Shown here: positions 31,556 through 32,574 of the stretch, piece after piece
Layout of the letters: the number at the start of each line of letters is the position of its first letter
How positions within the stretch are numbered: the stretch's first letter is position 1
Virus record (IMG/VR): IMGVR_UViG_3300010389_000070
Location: 1 to 32,574 of that record
DNA length: 32,574 nucleotides
Origin: a virus
Direction: 5' to 3' (one strand)
Position numbers and translations under genes: made by a program
Notes under the pieces: model-generated
What the model saw: only the letters and a program-made list of their open reading frames with translations
What the model was told of the DNA's origin: nothing
Database searches by the model: none

Positions 31556-31717
31556 TTAATCCTTTTGAATAATTTGAGTTTCAAGTTCCGAAGGGTTTGG
31601 AGAGCCCGTCTCATAAAACCTCTGAGACAGGTCCTCCATTGTATCGAAATATTCCTCCTCAGTCAAGTGTTCATAAAGAACTTTGTTGTGGTGGAGTATT
31701 GTATACAACTCTGCCAT
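31556..31717 (-). CDS. 53-aa hypothetical protein
   Basis: The small frame begins with MAELYTILHHNKVLYEHLTE, continues through EEYFDTMEDLSQRFYETG and ends PSELETQIIQKD, 4 bases after the glycosyltransferase stop and 6 bases before the 49-aa gene. It is acidic, with two probable helices and no membrane segment. The even spacing with its neighbours supports a real gene co-transcribed with them. No family recognised. Confidence 0.72.
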   Translation of the reverse strand: MAELYTILHHNKVLYEHLTEEEYFDTMEDLSQRFYETGSPNPSELETQIIQKD

Positions 31718-31721
31718 TGTA

Positions 31722-32483
31722 TCAGATCACGCGAGTCTTTTCGTGTCCGACGCGAACGCGAGGATCACACCAAATCTCAAATCCTGCTGCAATTGCATCC
31801 AGACAGAATGATACATCCTCTCCACACATATCCTGTACTTCACCAGATTCAAAGACTTGCATCTTTGGAGCAAACCAAGGATACTTCATTTCACCATGTT
31901 CAAATACACCGTTCTTAATCAACAACCAACCAAATCCAGTGTAGTCAACAGTGAAAGGCTTCTTACGCTTAGTAATGCTATCACCAGTTTCATGATTCAT
32001 GACTCCACCATTATTACGGAAGTCGTCTTCTTCTAACCAGTGTGCTACAGAAGTCGTATGCCCGTCTTCCGTCATATACCAACCTGCTGCGATATCTTTG
32101 TCCATCAAAATTAATTGATAGAATTTCTCAGTGTTAAACACAATATCACTATCAATCCACAACTGATAATCATATTTTAATTTGCCGTCCCATGGTTTTT
32201 GATCAGGTCCACGCAGTACGTTCGCTCCCAGACATTTACACCTTGCAAAATTAACCATGGATGAGTAATCCTGCGAGATCTGGATACTTGCTCCAGACTG
32301 TACAAGATCAAAACAGAGTTGTACAAAGTTCTTCAAAAATGTGTAAGAAACATTGCGTCCAGGTAGACAGAATACAATTGTCTTACCTTTGACCATTTCT
32401 CTAGCGAGTGCAAAGTCCCATTCTTCTGTTGCTTCTTTCTTCACAACGGGCGACGTTGCCTTTACTGTAAATCCTTTTGCCAT
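31722..32483 (-). CDS. GT-A-like glycosyltransferase (family 2-type)
   Basis: The 253-aa product has a GT-A layout. A Rossmann-like start, GKTIVFCLPGRNVSYTF (about 33-49), precedes YQLWIDSDIVF with a D-S-D metal/nucleotide motif (111-113). An acceptor-side segment follows: GFGWLLIKNGVFE, then MKYPWFAP, CGEDVSFCLDA with E222-D223 as a candidate catalytic or acceptor motif, then EIWCDPRVRVGHEKTRVI with His247 as possible metal ligand. The substrate is unknown; it could glycosylate phage DNA, a virion protein or a host surface sugar. The first gene of its unit, it has an upstream promoter-like region and no clear Shine-Dalgarno. The fold call is good, the specificity is not known. Confidence 0.85.
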   Translation of the reverse strand: MAKGFTVKATSPVVKKEATEEWDFALAREMVKGKTIVFCLPGRNVSYTFLKNFVQLCFDLVQSGASIQISQDYSSMVNFARCKCLGANVLRGPDQKPWDGKLKYDYQLWIDSDIVFNTEKFYQLILMDKDIAAGWYMTEDGHTTSVAHWLEEDDFRNNGGVMNHETGDSITKRKKPFTVDYTGFGWLLIKNGVFEHGEMKYPWFAPKMQVFESGEVQDMCGEDVSFCLDAIAAGFEIWCDPRVRVGHEKTRVI

Positions 32484-32497
32484 AACTTAATCAAGTT
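32484..32497 (-). promoter_or_regulatory. Short inverted repeat at the glycosyltransferase start
   Basis: AACTT and AAGTT flank a four-base loop directly before the ATG. With no visible Shine-Dalgarno, a 5-bp hairpin at the start could restrict initiation, but it is short and may be chance. Confidence 0.3.
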
Positions 32498-32531
32498 TGA
32501 ATTTGAATCGATTCATTCCGAATCATAACGC

Positions 32532-32560
32532 ATTATCTATAAGAAGTCAATTGGTATCAA
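32532..32560 (-). promoter_or_regulatory. Sigma-70-like promoter upstream of the glycosyltransferase
   Basis: On the minus strand TTGATA is followed after exactly 17 bases by GATAAT. This is a near-consensus host-type pair, about 48 bases before the ATG. A TATAGATA (one mismatch from the late motif) overlaps the -10 at 32534-32541, so middle or late use is also possible. Confidence 0.5.
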
Positions 32561-32574
32561 TCTCTCTTGACTTC
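32543..32574. repeat. 8-bp inverted repeat at the window edge
   Basis: GAAGTCAA and TTGACTTC, 16 bases apart, form a perfect inverted repeat that ends at the window edge and may extend beyond. It surrounds the -35-like element, so it could be an operator or the hairpin of an upstream transcript. Not resolvable here. Confidence 0.4.

Noticed and set aside
31412-31918. Plus-strand frame of 168 codons opposite the small genes and the glycosyltransferase
   Set aside because: Its product is Arg/Leu/Phe/Ser-rich and lacks any motif. The minus-strand genes it overlaps are better supported and it crosses their gaps and the terminator.

Overview
The window reads as the late structural region of a large T4-like myovirus, most likely a marine cyanophage of Synechococcus or Prochlorococcus (Kyanoviridae-type). 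This rests on recognisable protein families and on gene order: gp25, gp6, gp7-like, gp8, gp10-like, fibre-type genes, gp13, gp14, gp15, gp16 follow each other as in T4, with cyanophage-style small genes between them. Host assignment is inference. No host genes, tRNAs, integrase, insertion sequence or CRISPR array were seen. Every supported gene is on the minus strand, so transcription runs from position 32574 towards position 1. Genes are almost contiguous, often 1-5 bases apart or overlapping as TAATG.

In transcription order: a promoter-like region at 32484-32574 precedes a GT-A-like glycosyltransferase. Two small genes follow (53 and 49 aa), then a strong UUCG-loop terminator at 31364-31391. 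A late-promoter motif abuts it and drives a 143-aa protein that begins with what looks like a T4-type capsid-targeting sequence and cleavage site. A 98-aa acidic protein comes next. The baseplate wedge block follows: gp25, gp6, a 4281-aa gp7-position protein (about 39% of the window), gp8, and a 2473-aa gp10-position protein with a DUF4815-type start. Three small proteins and a 568-aa fibre-like protein come next, then a 62-aa coiled coil. The neck and tail completion genes (gp13, gp14, gp15), the small terminase (gp16) and the start of a cysteine-containing gene cut by the window edge finish the region.

The genes make one assembly line: gp25/gp6/gp7/gp8/gp10-like form the baseplate wedge and its fibre attachments, gp13/gp14 close the neck, gp15 caps the tail, and gp16 starts DNA packaging. 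Minus-strand copies of ATAAATA, the core of the T4 late promoter, occur eight times by my reading, each within about 110 bases upstream of a gene start.

The most interesting features are the extreme length of the gp7- and gp10-position proteins and a shared set of short beta-type modules. GxGY...P repeats occur in gp14, gp8, the gp10-like and the gp7-like proteins; HGxxTGD and IGNEIITYTG-type modules occur in the giant proteins. There is also a YHYH-like domain inside the giant baseplate protein, a probable capsid-targeted internal protein, and fibre-gene ends that encode GGxF and the next gene's ribosome-binding site in the same bases.
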